Positions 47,701-55,664 of a stretch of DNA of 64,000 nt are shown piece by piece. The position numbers and the translations under genes are program-made. A model generated the notes under the pieces. The model worked only from the letters and a program-made list of their open reading frames with translations. It was not told the origin of the DNA and made no database searches. The DNA comes from Eustoma russellianum (lineage: Eukaryota; Streptophyta; Magnoliopsida; Gentianales; Gentianaceae). The stretch covers positions 10,916,696 to 10,980,695 of the forward strand of contig AP025065.1 in NCBI GenBank assembly GCA_036186865.1. Reading direction: 5' to 3'. Numbering within the stretch: the stretch's first letter is position 1; each line of letters begins with the position of its first letter.

Positions 47701-50332
47701 AAATGCAGGCTCTTATTAAAAATAAGACATGGGACTTGGTTAGTAAAAATGACTCTATGAAAATTATTGGATGTAAATGGGTGTTTTCTATCAAATATAA
47801 TACCGATGGCTCAGTTAGTAGGTATAAAGCAAGACTTGTTGCAAAAGGTTTCACTCAAACTCATGGTATTGATTATCTAGAAACTTTTGCTCCAGTTGCC
47901 AAGCTTAATACTGTTAGAATTATTTTTTCCATTGCAATTAATTTAGATTGGACAATGACTCAACTTGATGTGAAAAATGCCTTCTTGAATGGGGATCTTC
48001 ATGAAGAGGTATTCATGGAGATTCCTCCTGGTTTTATTAATCAGAATAACTGTGATAAAGTTTGTAAGCTAAACAAGGCTTTATATGGATTGAAACAATC
48101 CCCTAGAGAGTGGTTTAAAAAATTCACAAATGTGATTATTAGTTATGGCTTTATTCAAACTCAAAGTGATCATACTCTTTTCATACAAGGACTTGGATCT
48201 AGTAATGTCACTATTCTAATTGTATATGTTGACGATATAATTTTAACTGGTAATAATACTCATGGTGTTAATAAAATCAAACAACAGTTAGCAAAAGTTT
48301 TTGACTTAAAGGATTTAGGTCATATTAAGTATTTTTTAGGAATGGAAGTTGGACGAACTAAAGATGGTATTAGTATTTCTCAACAGAAATATGTACTTGA
48401 CTTATTATCTGAAACCGGTATACTTGGATGTAAGCATGTTTCTACACCTGTTGATGCATGTGCTAAAAATAAATTAGTTGATAACACATTACCTGATAAG
48501 CTAAGTTATCAAAGACTTGTTGGAAAATTGATCTATTTATCTCATACTAGACCGGATATTTGTTATGCTGTTAGCTATGTTACTCAGTTTATGCATAATC
48601 CTACTGTTCATCATCTAAAGTCTGCTATGAGAATTCTTCGGTATCTTAAGAATACTCCAGGTCAGGGATTATTCTTCAGGAAAAACACGAATAGAAACTT
48701 GATCGTTTTTACTGATGCTGATGGGGGTCGTCTTCTGATATGCGGTCAACTACTGGATATGGGACATTCTTATGGGGAAATCTTGTTACTTGGCGTAGCA
48801 AGAAACAATCTGTTGTGTCGAGAAGTAGTGCTGAAGCAGAACTATGTGCTCTTGCTTTAGGAGTATGTGAGGGTCTCTGGATTAATCGTGTGTTGAATGA
48901 TTTGGGGCAAACTGTTGCTTTACCTATTCAGATATATTGTGACAATATCTCGGCAATTCATATGATAGAGAATCCTATTCAGCATGATAAGTCAAAGCAT
49001 ATTGAGATTGATCGCCACTTCATTCGCGAGAAGATTGATGATCAGATTATTAAAATTCGGCATATTATCTCAAAAGGTCAAGTTGCCGACATTTGGACGA
49101 AGCATGTATCTATTAAAGTTTTTTATGAATTACTTAGCAGACTTGGTTGTATTAACATATACACCAAGTTTGAGGAGGAGTGTAGAAATTCCTCATAATT
49201 GTATCTTAAGATTCTCTCCTGTCATTGTTACCATTGTAATAGGTACAGTAGGGTATTAGTTTACTCTTTGTTTTTGTCTTTTTTGTTTTTCCTGTTTGTT
49301 ACCGTTGGACTCCTTCCTTATAAATGGAGGTCCATGTACTGTATTAAAAATAAGCTTCAGAGCTTTATTTTGACTGAATAGAAAAGAGTACTTTCTTCTT
49401 CCTGGTTATTTACTTCATCTTTGTCTATAATTATCAAAGGAACTATGTTTATCATGAACAAATTAATTTGCATCGATTTCATTCTTTCAAATGTAGGTGA
49501 CTGCAGATAAACAGATAAAGAACAAACCTGATCAGAACGAATTTTATTGAGTTTCTGCACTGCTGAACTTTCTTTAGCTTTATGCTGCTGTTCAGCACGT
49601 TGACTTTCTATTTTACTATAAAATTCATCCAGTGCAGCATCGAACGTCTCAAACCGTATGGATCCCCTTGACTTAAACTGGTTCAATAACAGTGGGCAGA
49701 ATTCGTCATAGATCTACAATAGATTCAATATATAAAATCCTTAGTCCACACGGTTAAATTTGTCATCTGCTTGAAGATAAGCATACTCTCAAGAAAAATA
49801 ACCTTCTCGGACATGAAGGATTCTTTTCTCACCGGGCTTGTTTGCTGCATCAATATGAAACCTTCTGGAATTCTATCGCCATATAGAATATCCTCAAGCC
49901 AGTCTTCAAATCTGGCTACAGCTTCCACAAGTAACTGAAGATCACTACTCTCTAACTTAAAATCACTGCGAATTTTTGAATTTGGAACTAGACCAGCATC
50001 CAGGATAATGTGTTCAGATAAAGCAGGTCCATATCCCAATGCCTCCCCAAGAACCGTCTTTAAGGTGGGCTGCTTGGCACGAGCACTTTCACTGACATTG
50101 TTTTTATGTTCGGTAGATTTTGTGCTACCATTCTCCCGGCCTTGGGATGCATCCGGTGCTCTGTTTTGAGGATTATTCCCATCACTAGATTCAATTTTAT
50201 CAGGTTTCAGTGGATGCGTTACTGCAGCAAAAAGCTTTTCAGCAGTTGTCCTTTCAAGAACTCGACATTGCTCAACTGGATAACGGTGGCGCGACATAAT
50301 TGCAAGTCCTTTATTATCATCTCTGTTATCAG
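24411..50332 (-). CDS. NEMF: NEMF/Rqc2/Tae2 homologue (NFACT family), ribosome-associated quality control; 5' end outside window
   Basis: Ten exons on the minus strand, in order: 50332-49803, 49713-49528, 40049-39756, 39341-39189, 37455-37301, 27636-27531, 27428-26493, 25774-25693, 25214-24852 and 24619-24411. All internal borders are GT/AG and the phases agree, giving about 1004 codons without a stop. Family knowledge: NEMF/Rqc2 binds stalled 60S subunits carrying peptidyl-tRNA, recruits the Listerin E3 ligase and adds C-terminal tails; the plant gene corresponds to Arabidopsis At5g49930. Seen here: the end of NFACT-N, a coiled-coil middle, the NFACT-R domain, an acidic/basic linker, a CCHC knuckle and NFACT-C. 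The first ~145 residues are missing; they should lie beyond 64000 or in sequence I could not recognise. Expression was not testable. Confidence 0.92.
24852..25214 (-). CDS. NEMF: NEMF exon i (CCHC zinc knuckle and start of NFACT-C)
   Basis: Contains ICFKCKKVGHLSRDC, a C-x2-C-x4-H-x4-C zinc knuckle as found in plant NEMF, an acidic segment, then LTGNPVPTDILLYAVPVCSP and YSALQSYKYHVKLVPGTLKK of NFACT-C. Phase 1 at both borders. Confidence 0.93.
25693..25774 (-). CDS. NEMF: NEMF exon h (short linker exon)
   Basis: AAGKPQKNDKAVDTTKAMTN then KEAKPLTG, ending at phase 1 before GTAAGT. Too short for similarity alone; assigned from phase and from its place between exons g and i. Confidence 0.8.
26493..27428 (-). 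CDS. NEMF: NEMF exon g (end of NFACT-R and charged linker)
   Basis: 312 codons. Begins VCHSQAWDSKIVTSAWWVYP, then SKTAPTGEYLTVGSFMIRGK, NFLPPHPLVMGFGILFRLDE and SLGSHLNERRVKGEE. The rest is a low-complexity acidic/Ser linker with Lys-rich patches (KAQRRKLKKG; GQKSKLKKVKEKYADQDEEE). Ends MSLLA before GTAAGT. Confidence 0.93.
27531..27636 (-). CDS. NEMF: NEMF exon f (NFACT-R core)
   Basis: Completes Leu from exon e, then YVHADLHGASSTVIKNHK and PVPPLTLNQAGIFT. The H-G-A-S-S motif is the conserved core of NFACT-R. Ends at phase 0. Confidence 0.93.
28470..29050 (-). pseudogene. L1 #1 ORF2 C-terminal zinc-binding domain (zf-RVT) remnant
   Basis: Minus-strand translation gives MLSTLEKLAQWGIVEDNECL, LCESHQEDHNHLFFNCP, then a stop. 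This C-x2-C...H-x4-C arrangement is the plant LINE reverse-transcriptase zinc-binding domain. It is followed by a degraded tail (VVYSIWRERNQRFHKG). Confidence 0.75.
29061..30116 (-). pseudogene. L1 #1 ORF1 (DUF4283-like, CCHC)
   Basis: 29556-29260 reads MDKLTASQGRVAFARICVEI, then YEWMPTQCPNCKTFGHSC, the plant L1 ORF1 RNA-binding region with a CPNC-x4-H-x1-C knuckle. Upstream parts (29500-30116) are in other frames. A different frame continues from 29336. Several stops. Confidence 0.7.
30122..30388 (+). repeat. 5' LTR of Copia-2
   Basis: TGTAGAAAAT ... AATTTGTTGA, followed directly by TGGTATCAGAGC. Confidence 0.88.
30389..30400 (+). other. Primer-binding site of Copia-2
   Basis: TGGTATCAGAGC, complementary to initiator Met-tRNA. 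Confidence 0.88.
31041..33755 (+). pseudogene. Copia-2 gag, protease and integrase
   Basis: Starts MAEQGSEVTSATGTGN (31041). Stop within the gag motif NNFLP*SRAVELF (~31178), then gag continues at 31238-31726 (NSMIMSWLLGSMTLKVSNTF; IWKATKEVYSKRDNISELYE). Protease: TWIIDSGATNYMTFDK (~32200). GAG-pre-integrase: LLWHRRLGQPNF. Integrase: HSDIWGPSRTLNVNG, YTPQQNGVDERKHRH, with the second acidic position in SNNENEF. At least five frame breaks. Confidence 0.85.
34018..34880. mobile_element. Foldback MULE-like element in Copia-2 pol
   Basis: 863 bp from GGGAAAATTACACTTAG to CTAAGTGTAATTTTTCC, flanked by the near-perfect 9-bp TSD aactttaaa / aactctaaa (34009-34017 and 34881-34889). 9 bp is the Mutator-like length. 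Removing it and one TSD rejoins the copia reading frame. Two ~265-bp arms (34018-34285 and ~34615-34880) are inverted relative to each other, and each is itself largely palindromic, so each could also be read as a MITE. The ~330-bp A/T-rich loop has short duplications and a run of ten Ns. No transposase. Confidence 0.75.
34460..34469. other. Assembly gap (10 Ns)
   Basis: Ten Ns inside the loop of the foldback element. The 36 bases after the gap (gaaaagttacacttagaccc...) recur at 34619, so the true spacing and copy number here are unknown. Confidence 0.99.
36475..36741 (+). repeat. 3' LTR of Copia-2
   Basis: TGTAGAAAAT ... AATTTCTTGA, then TSD aggat. Confidence 0.88.
37301..37455 (-). CDS. 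NEMF: NEMF exon e (start of NFACT-R)
   Basis: EKTVSAISHMRKVHWFEKFN, then WFISSENYLVISGRDAQQNE and LIVKRYMSKGDL. Ends at phase 2 (CT/G). The next intron is 9.7 kb and holds the L1/Copia-2/foldback stack. Confidence 0.93.
37851..38060. repeat. Possible Stowaway-like MITE end in a NEMF intron
   Basis: tactccctccggctcaaatt at ~37850 looks like a Stowaway terminal repeat, but a matching inverted end could not be identified; the microsatellite follows. Confidence 0.25.
38062..38905. repeat. Large compound microsatellite in a NEMF intron
   Basis: About 0.8 kb of intermixed (TA)n, (TATG)n, (TG)n and (CA)n with a (CT)n tract (38686-38722) and a pure (TA)n run (38723-38755). The long frames of Tyr/Ile/Cys/Val/His on both strands are translations of this repeat and are not genes. 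Confidence 0.97.
39189..39341 (-). CDS. NEMF: NEMF exon d (coiled coil before NFACT-R)
   Basis: 51 codons, VEVDLALSAHANARKWYEMK then TAHEKAFKAAERKTRLQILQ, phase 0 at both ends. Confidence 0.93.
39756..40049 (-). CDS. NEMF: NEMF exon c (coiled-coil middle region)
   Basis: 98 codons starting ENRVVTLQREVEHCIKMAEL and containing EYNLEDVDAAILAVRVALAN and CMTLLLSNNLDEIDDEEKTQ. It follows exon b directly in the protein despite the ~9.5 kb intron. Confidence 0.93.
40703..40948 (+). repeat. 5' LTR of Copia-1
   Basis: 246 bp, TGTAAAAATT ... TTTGTCTATA. A TATA-like ttataaa lies near 40838. Confidence 0.9.
40949..40960 (+). other. Primer-binding site of Copia-1
   Basis: TGGTATCAGAGC next to the LTR; initiator Met-tRNA complement. 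Confidence 0.9.
41094..44097 (+). mobile_element. Solo LTR of the long-LTR family, nested in the Copia-1 leader
   Basis: 3004 bp from TGTAGAGAAA to GATCCTACA, with TSD ttccg (41089-41093 and 44098-44102). It is the inverted counterpart of the copies at 567-5869 and 2277-4883. Terminal inverted TGTAG/CTACA. Plus sense is inferred from the U5-like end (ggagtaggttg ... ccgaaccagtataaaatt ... attcaaccccctccccttct). Three palindromes built on ACATGCTGAAA/TTTCAGCATGT lie near 42380, 42530 and 42705, about 165-175 bp apart. No coding content. Confidence 0.88.
44645..47150 (+). pseudogene. Copia-1 gag, protease and integrase
   Basis: The frame that should start gag reads ATA-TCT-TCC at 44645, where Copia-3 has ATG: the start codon is mutated. 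gag: TSHNYLAWSKAVEMFIMGRG. Knuckle: CKHCKRTGHSFDNC (C-x2-C-x4-H-x4-C). Protease: NWIVDSGASDHMTHNK. Pre-integrase: LLWHRQLGHPRF. Integrase: HSDIWGPSRVSNI, RTDNGLEYLDK, TPQQNGVAERK. Breaks: stops near 45449, 45643, 45690 and 46512, and a frameshift near 46785. Confidence 0.88.
47151..49198 (+). pseudogene. Copia-1 reverse transcriptase and RNase H
   Basis: RT 47703-48720: NKTWDLVSKNDSMKIIGCKW, FAPVAKLNTVRIIF, QLDVKNAFLNGDLHEEVFME, LYGLKQSPREWFKKF and catalytic LIVYVDDIILTGNN (YVDD). RNase H: FTDADGG then a frameshift at ~48725, resuming MRSTTGYGTFLWGN and SRSSAEAELCALALGVCEGL, ending at the 3' LTR. Breaks also near 47147 and 47646. Confidence 0.88.
49181..49429 (+). repeat. 3' LTR of Copia-1
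   Basis: 249 bp, preceded by the polypurine tract tttgaggaggag and followed by TSD attat. Confidence 0.9.
49528..49713 (-). CDS. NEMF: NEMF exon b (start of coiled coil)
   Basis: 62 codons, IYDEFCPLLLNQFKSRG ... FETFDAALDEFYSKIESQRA ... KLNKIRSDQ, matching the conserved FDAALDEFYSKIESQ block of plant NEMF. Clean AG/GT borders. The downstream intron carries Copia-1 only 94 bp past the donor. Confidence 0.92.
49803..50332 (-). CDS. NEMF: NEMF exon a (end of NFACT-N)
   Basis: Encodes DNRDDNKGLAIMSRHRYPVE, a variable Ser/Asn-rich loop, then LGEALGYGPALSEHIILDAG and FEDWLEDILYGDRIPEGFIL. The acceptor is taken at AG/CTGATAACAGA (50332), but AGs a few bases inward are possible. The donor GTTATT follows ...SEK at phase 0. 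Confidence 0.85.
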
Positions 50333-51300
50333 CTTGAATTATCATTAACCATACAAGTGACTCGATTATATATCATCTTCAGAAACAAAAGATTAGAACA
50401 CATACAACGCCTTCTGAATCCATGTTCACAGACATACATGCAGAAAGACTAGAAGTAATATGCATTGCAGCAAACTGAAAACACACGCAATAAATATTTT
50501 TTAGCAAATAATTAATCCCTAATTCTAGGTATTTATGATATAAATGTGAAAAGTTCATGGTTAACTGAATTGTCTAATAATTTTGAGATATAATAGGCTT
50601 AACCGTGAATTGTGTCATTTAGCAGATCTATTTAAGTTAGATTAGTGACTTGGACATCATTGATATCTTACCCTTTGAACAGGTGAAGCATGATTATACA
50701 TTCAAAAGAAGGCCAAGCATGTCAAAGGAATGTAAGAAGTTGAAGAATTTAAGTGCTGAAGTTGAAGAATTCAAATGCTTTATCAGCACCAGAAAATGCT
50801 TCGTTATCTTCACAATATTTTTGGTGAAGATTTCAAAAACTGTCAGTGTTGGAAACATCAACCCCATTCCATTATGAGTAAAATATTTTACCCCAACCTT
50901 AGAGCAGTTTAAAACCCAGATCAACGGCTGGTCATGCCACCATAGACCAGCTAATGGAGTTAAATGCTTCCAAATCAGAAGGCAAGGGAAGGGAATATAA
51001 GCAGGATGGCATAAGCCCACCAATAGAGTTACAAACCAGAAAGAGCCACATCTTCCCCCTGACAATGAGGTCAAGGTGAACCATTTCATAGAGAAGGAAG
51101 CACAAAATAGAGAAGGAAGCACAAAATAGAGAAGAGGATATGATGCCTTCACAACTTAGGCATATGCAGTATAGCAGAGGTGGTGGAAGGGGAAGGCCTT
51201 GAGGGTCAAAGTCTATTAGATGATTAAGCTAGTTTGTAAGCGTTTTCTTTCATGTTATATAATCATTCTCTAGCTTGTATGTTAGAAGAAAATAAATACA
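50333..51300. other. NEMF intron or 5' region without recognised genes
   Basis: A/T-rich intron sequence to ~50640, then unassigned sequence with a short direct repeat gaaggaagcacaaaatagag (51091-51130). A plus-strand frame near 50650 (FKRRPSMSKECKKLKNLSAE) has no recognised family and may be LINE ORF1 debris. NEMF N-terminal exons were looked for here and not found. Confidence 0.4.
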
Positions 51301-51329
51301 CAAGACAAGCTCTTACACTGGGACGTTAT

Positions 51330-52520
51330 TACTACTAACTCTTGCGTCTTATGTAAAAGGCTCTTGCAGGACCATGAACATCTTTTTTCCAATGTCCATT
51401 TTCAACTGCAATCTAGAGAACCCTACTAAGAAAGGTGAAATGCACTCATCGAACAAATGGATGGTAGAACATAATAACCTGGCTGAAGTCTAAGCACTGG
51501 CCTTCCGACTTCCAAAAGAATATCACTTTATTTGGATTCTCGGCAGCAATACATCACATATGGAAGGAAAGGAATGCTAGGCTCTTTAAACAAGCTAGAC
51601 TAAACCCAGAAGATGTTCTTAAGGATACCCTGGATAATATCAGTTACTATGCAAGCACGTGGAGAGGCTATAAATGCACCAAGCTCAACTGGAAGATAAC
51701 TATGGAAATGGGCATCTATACTGCTGTATTCTGAGAACCAACCCAAGTGACCAAATAATATACACTCAGGGATACCAAGACATTGGGTAGTGTCTCTTTT
51801 AGCTGCAAGGATGCATCTCTATGCGGTTGCAAGGAACAGTTTTGGACCTATATTTGTTAATCCAGACGTCTCGGGACTATGCTCGGAATCAACATTTGGA
51901 CATACTTTGTGGTGCTTTGGAGTTGTCTATGTGTACATTGCAATATTGCAGTGATCATGTCTATGCTCTATTTTTGTGTAGCTATTTCGGCCTCTTTTTG
52001 GTTGGTTGCTTCCTACCCAGGTTTGTTATTTGATAGTTTTCAACATTTTCATTTGCTTTTTTTTGGCTGTGGAGGGTTGAGAGGAAAACATTCCAACCTT
52101 CTGGTGCCAGATATCGAAAGTCCCACCTATTTGTGGCATGGAGGATGCCTCCTCAGAGAATCATTGGTGCATGCTATTGGTGTTGCTGACGCTTGCTTAC
52201 ACTGTATTCTACAGTTATGAATAATACGAGGAAGTTATTGTGGGCCACCTTTATTTTGAACAAGCTACGCTTGTCATGGTCTATATGATAGCTATTTTTA
52301 CTGGTTGGCTTTAAGCTAACTATTCATGTTTGATTTTGATTGCTTTTGCTGGAACCATGTTGCTATTTTTGGGCAATTTTTGTAAAAGTTGGCACTAGAA
52401 TACGCAGAGCTATTTGTGAGCCACCTATATCTCCAAGCTAAGCCCACGTTTGCATAGAAGCCACGGCTTTCGTAAAGTTTGTCATTTTGGCTATCAATGA
52501 AAATTTAACTTACAAAAAAA
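51330..52520 (+). mobile_element. L1 LINE #4, 3' fragment
   Basis: zf-RVT remnant near 51330 (NSCVLCKRLLQDHEHLF), then the ORF2 C-terminus AAIHHIWKERNARLFKQARL and WRGYKCTKLN ending at TGA ~51734, a 3' untranslated region of ~0.75 kb, and a short A-run at ~52514. 5'-truncated; left edge not defined. Confidence 0.7.
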
Positions 52521-52539
52521 GGAATTTGCATATTAAAAA

Positions 52540-53155
52540 AAGCTAGCTTGTTGTAATGTGAGTGGTCTGAATTCCCCTCTTAGATAGCAGAACGTTAAGA
52601 ACTTTATTAATGCTAAGAACATAGGCTTGATAGGCCTAGATGAAGTTAAGATTAGACTTAGTAAACAGTTAAGCATTTCTAGGAAAGTCTTTAGGAATTG
52701 GGAGATGGAGCACAACACCTTACAAAACACGGTCTCAGGGATATAGGTGGCCTGGAATCCTAATCTCCTTGAGAGTAAACTGCTCTATGGTACTGAGCAA
52801 TCTATTACTTGTAAAATTAGGCCTACCTCCTCTAAGGATGAGGAATATATCCTCATAGTGGTCTATATGTATAATGAGAGGAGTAAGTGACAGGAGGGAC
52901 CTATGGAGGGACTTAAGATATCAATACCATGTTGTGACCAACCCTGGCTTACCATGAGTGACTTTATACTAGGCTCTCAACGAAAAACAGGTAGGAAGAG
53001 GATTGATAGAAATGTTGTGAAGGAGTTTGTTGACTGGGTTAAAGATGATATAATAAGGGTTCCATCTAGAGGTTTTGAATACACTTGGTCGAATAATAAG
53101 AATGATGATCAAAGAGTGTACATTAAAATTGATCATATGTTCCGTAATGACCATT
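52540..53155 (+). pseudogene. L1 #2 apurinic-type endonuclease domain
   Basis: CCNVSGLNSPLR, INAKNIGLIGLDEVKIRLSK (the E-x-K active-site region), then RGFEYTWSNNKNDDQRVYIK (the FEYTWSN block) and IDHMF. In-frame stops and a frameshift near 52890. Confidence 0.7.
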
Positions 53156-53334
53156 GAAAACCACAAAACCCTCATTTCTAGTTACACTATGAAGCTCCAA
53201 ATCTTCTGACCATTTACCAGGAATCCTAACCATCAATAAGAACCTTAAGTTTGGCCAAAAACCTATTAAGTTTATGAAGGGGTGGCTTAGGCATCCGGAA
53301 TTCAAGAATATACTTAAGGATAGTTAAGATAGCT

Positions 53335-55278
53335 ATGAGAAAGAGAACCCTCAAAAACGGTTCACAAGAAACTAAAAAGATTAAAAGATCCCTTAGGAAG
53401 CCGAATGAGGAGAAGTATGAAAAGATCACACTAAGGGTTGATTCAGCCAGAGCCAAGCTTGAAGTTGCCCAAGCAGAGATAATAAAGGAACCCCGAAACA
53501 CCCAGCTGCAAGACAAGGTGAAGGATGCTAGGGAAACCTGCATCAATTTCCTAGACTTTGAAGAGTCTTTCTTTAAGGAGAAATCTAGAGTAGGATGGAT
53601 AAAAGAGAGGGACAAGAATAATAAGTTTTCCCATAGGACGACTAAGGTTCAGAATGCAAGAAAGAAGATTCTAAGGATTCAAAATGATGAGGGAGTCATG
53701 ATAGAAGACTACAAGGAGGTCCAACATACAGCCATAGATTCTTCAAAAACATTTTCACTGAGCTTGCTCCCCACTCTGTCCCAAACCAAGATTGGCTAAG
53801 GAAAACACTGACGGATAATCAAAGCTAATCCTTATCCCTTTCTGTTTTTAGGATTGACATAAAGGAAGACTCATTCTCCTTAAAATCTGATAATACTCCA
53901 AGGTCAGATGGCTTCTCAACAGTGTCCTTAAAGAAAACTGGCAGCTTGGGGATAGGAGTTTACTGAGGATATAAAGTATTTCTTTACTAAGGAATATATG
54001 TATTACCTAGTCAATGCCATAGCCATTTCTTTAATACCCAAAACTGACAACACAAACACCATGAGGCAGTTTAGACCCATCTCATGCTGCAATTAAGGGT
54101 GTTAAGCAAACCAAACAGTTCGCGTATAGTTCGAGTTTGATTCGTATTTGATTCGAATTCATTCGTTAATTTTACTTAAACAAGCCGAGTTTGAACACCT
54201 AATAGATTCAATTACTAAAACGAGTCGAACAGTTTGGCTCGTTTAAAGAGTTATAGTGTTTTTGAACCAAATTCGAACAAATTTTGAAGCTCGTTACAGG
54301 AAACGAGCCAATCCAAACTGTTTGTTCAACTAAATGAATCCGAATTCGAAAACATAGTATTCGACTCGGCTTGGTTCGTTAACAACCCTAGCTACAATGT
54401 GACTTACAAGGTCACTTACAAAAAAAAAGACTTGCAAGGTCAAATCTAAGATATTGGGCAAACAGACTAAAACCTCTGATGCCTCACTTTATAAATGAAA
54501 ACCGATCGGCGTTTGTTTAGAGTAGAGCCATACAGAACAACATCCTCCTTATGCATGAGATTGTTATAGAAAGACATGGAGGCGTAAATGTTGTTCCCTC
54601 AAGGTAAATGCTATGAAAGCTTTTGACACGGTGAAATGGGGTTATCTAATAATGATAATAAGAAAAATGCACTTTCCTGAGAACTACCTGACTTGGATTA
54701 GACAATGAATATCCACAACTTTTTTTGGTAATTTAAATAGTATATCCACAACTTTCTTCTCTCTGAATATAAAAGGAGCTTTAACTGGCATGTTCAATGC
54801 CACAAGGGGCTTAGACAAGGTAAGATAACCTACTCTCTCCTAGCCTCTTCTTCTTGGTTATGGAAGGATTCACACAACTTCTAAAACATAAGATATCCAC
54901 ATCCAATTTCACTTTCCACTGTAAATGTGAGCAAGTAGGTCTCTCTTCACTTGCCTTTGCAGATGACCTCTTCATTCTCTTTAAGGCTGATCCACATTCT
55001 ATTCAAACCATTAAGGATACCCTGGTTGAGTTTCAAAGTCTATCTCGTCTGCAGACTGCAGCCTAACACTTAAAAGTGTGAGATATATACTTCAGGTATC
55101 AACACCCAGCAGAAAGAGATCCTTAGGAATATACCCGGAATGCCCTTAGGTAACCTTCCAATTAGATACCTAGGAGTTCTACTAGTCTCAGTAAAGCTTT
55201 CCTATTATGATTGTAGCACCCTGCTAGATAGGCTTTCTAGCAGAGTTCATAATTGGACCACCAAGAACCTTTCCTCGT
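53335..55278 (+). pseudogene. L1 #2 reverse transcriptase region
   Basis: Spacer coiled coil 53335-53799 (FEESFFKEKSRVGWIKERDK), then RT blocks FRPISCCN (before the MITE), MKAFDTVKWGYLIM (~54620), VMEGFTQLLKHKIS and the catalytic LAFADDLFILF (~54950), then PIRYLGVLLVSVKLSYYDCS. Breaks throughout. Confidence 0.75.
54094..54390. mobile_element. hAT-type MITE in L1 #2 RT
   Basis: 297 bp from TAAGGGTGTTAA to TTAACAACCCTA, with imperfect terminal inverted repeats and the 8-bp TSD gctgcaat / gctacaat (54086-54093 and 54391-54398), the hAT length. Removing it rejoins FRPISCCN to VTYK in the RT. No coding content. Confidence 0.82.
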
Positions 55279-55429
55279 CGTCATCATCATCATCATATGA
55301 ACTCAGTATATTTCAACAACAGCAAAAGCTATCGTTAGGGTCTGGGGAGAGTATGTGGTAGGCAAACAATACCTCTATCCCAAGGGATAGAGGGTCTTCT
55401 TCTAGTGAGACCATCGGCTCTATATGTAC

Positions 55430-55664
55430 TATAGAAAATATATATGTATTCAATATACTCAGCACAATAATGAAATACAAGAATGTTCTTATTGTTCATG
55501 AAATGAAGTGCTCTGTTATCAGTACAAAGAATTCAGCTACACAAGAAGAGGATGACAGCCTCTTTTATATACAAGATAATAAACACTCTAACGGCTAAAT
55601 CTAGAGTATACTAACGGTAACAAAAATAATAATAAACAAAGATGTTTAACTACACTTTTCTACA
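55430..55664 (-). repeat. 3' LTR of Copia-3
   Basis: Reads TGTAGAAAAGTGTAG ... TTTTCTATA on the minus strand. The gag-pol stop codon (55646) lies inside it. Confidence 0.94.

Larger units (their letters stand above)
40703..49429 (+). mobile_element. Copia-1 retrotransposon in the NEMF b-c intron
   Basis: LTRs 40703-40948 and 49181-49429 (about 97% identical by eye, one 3-bp indel), 5-bp TSD attat (40698-40702 and 49430-49434), primer site at 40949. Starts TG and ends TA. The 5' leader holds a ~3 kb solo LTR (41094-44097). gag-pol is related to Copia-3 but broken at several sites. Confidence 0.92.

Noticed and set aside
50694..51152. 152-codon minus-strand frame upstream of NEMF exon a, considered as the missing N-terminal exon
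   Set aside because: Its sequence has no resemblance to the NFACT-N domain and reads as random hydrophobic translation.
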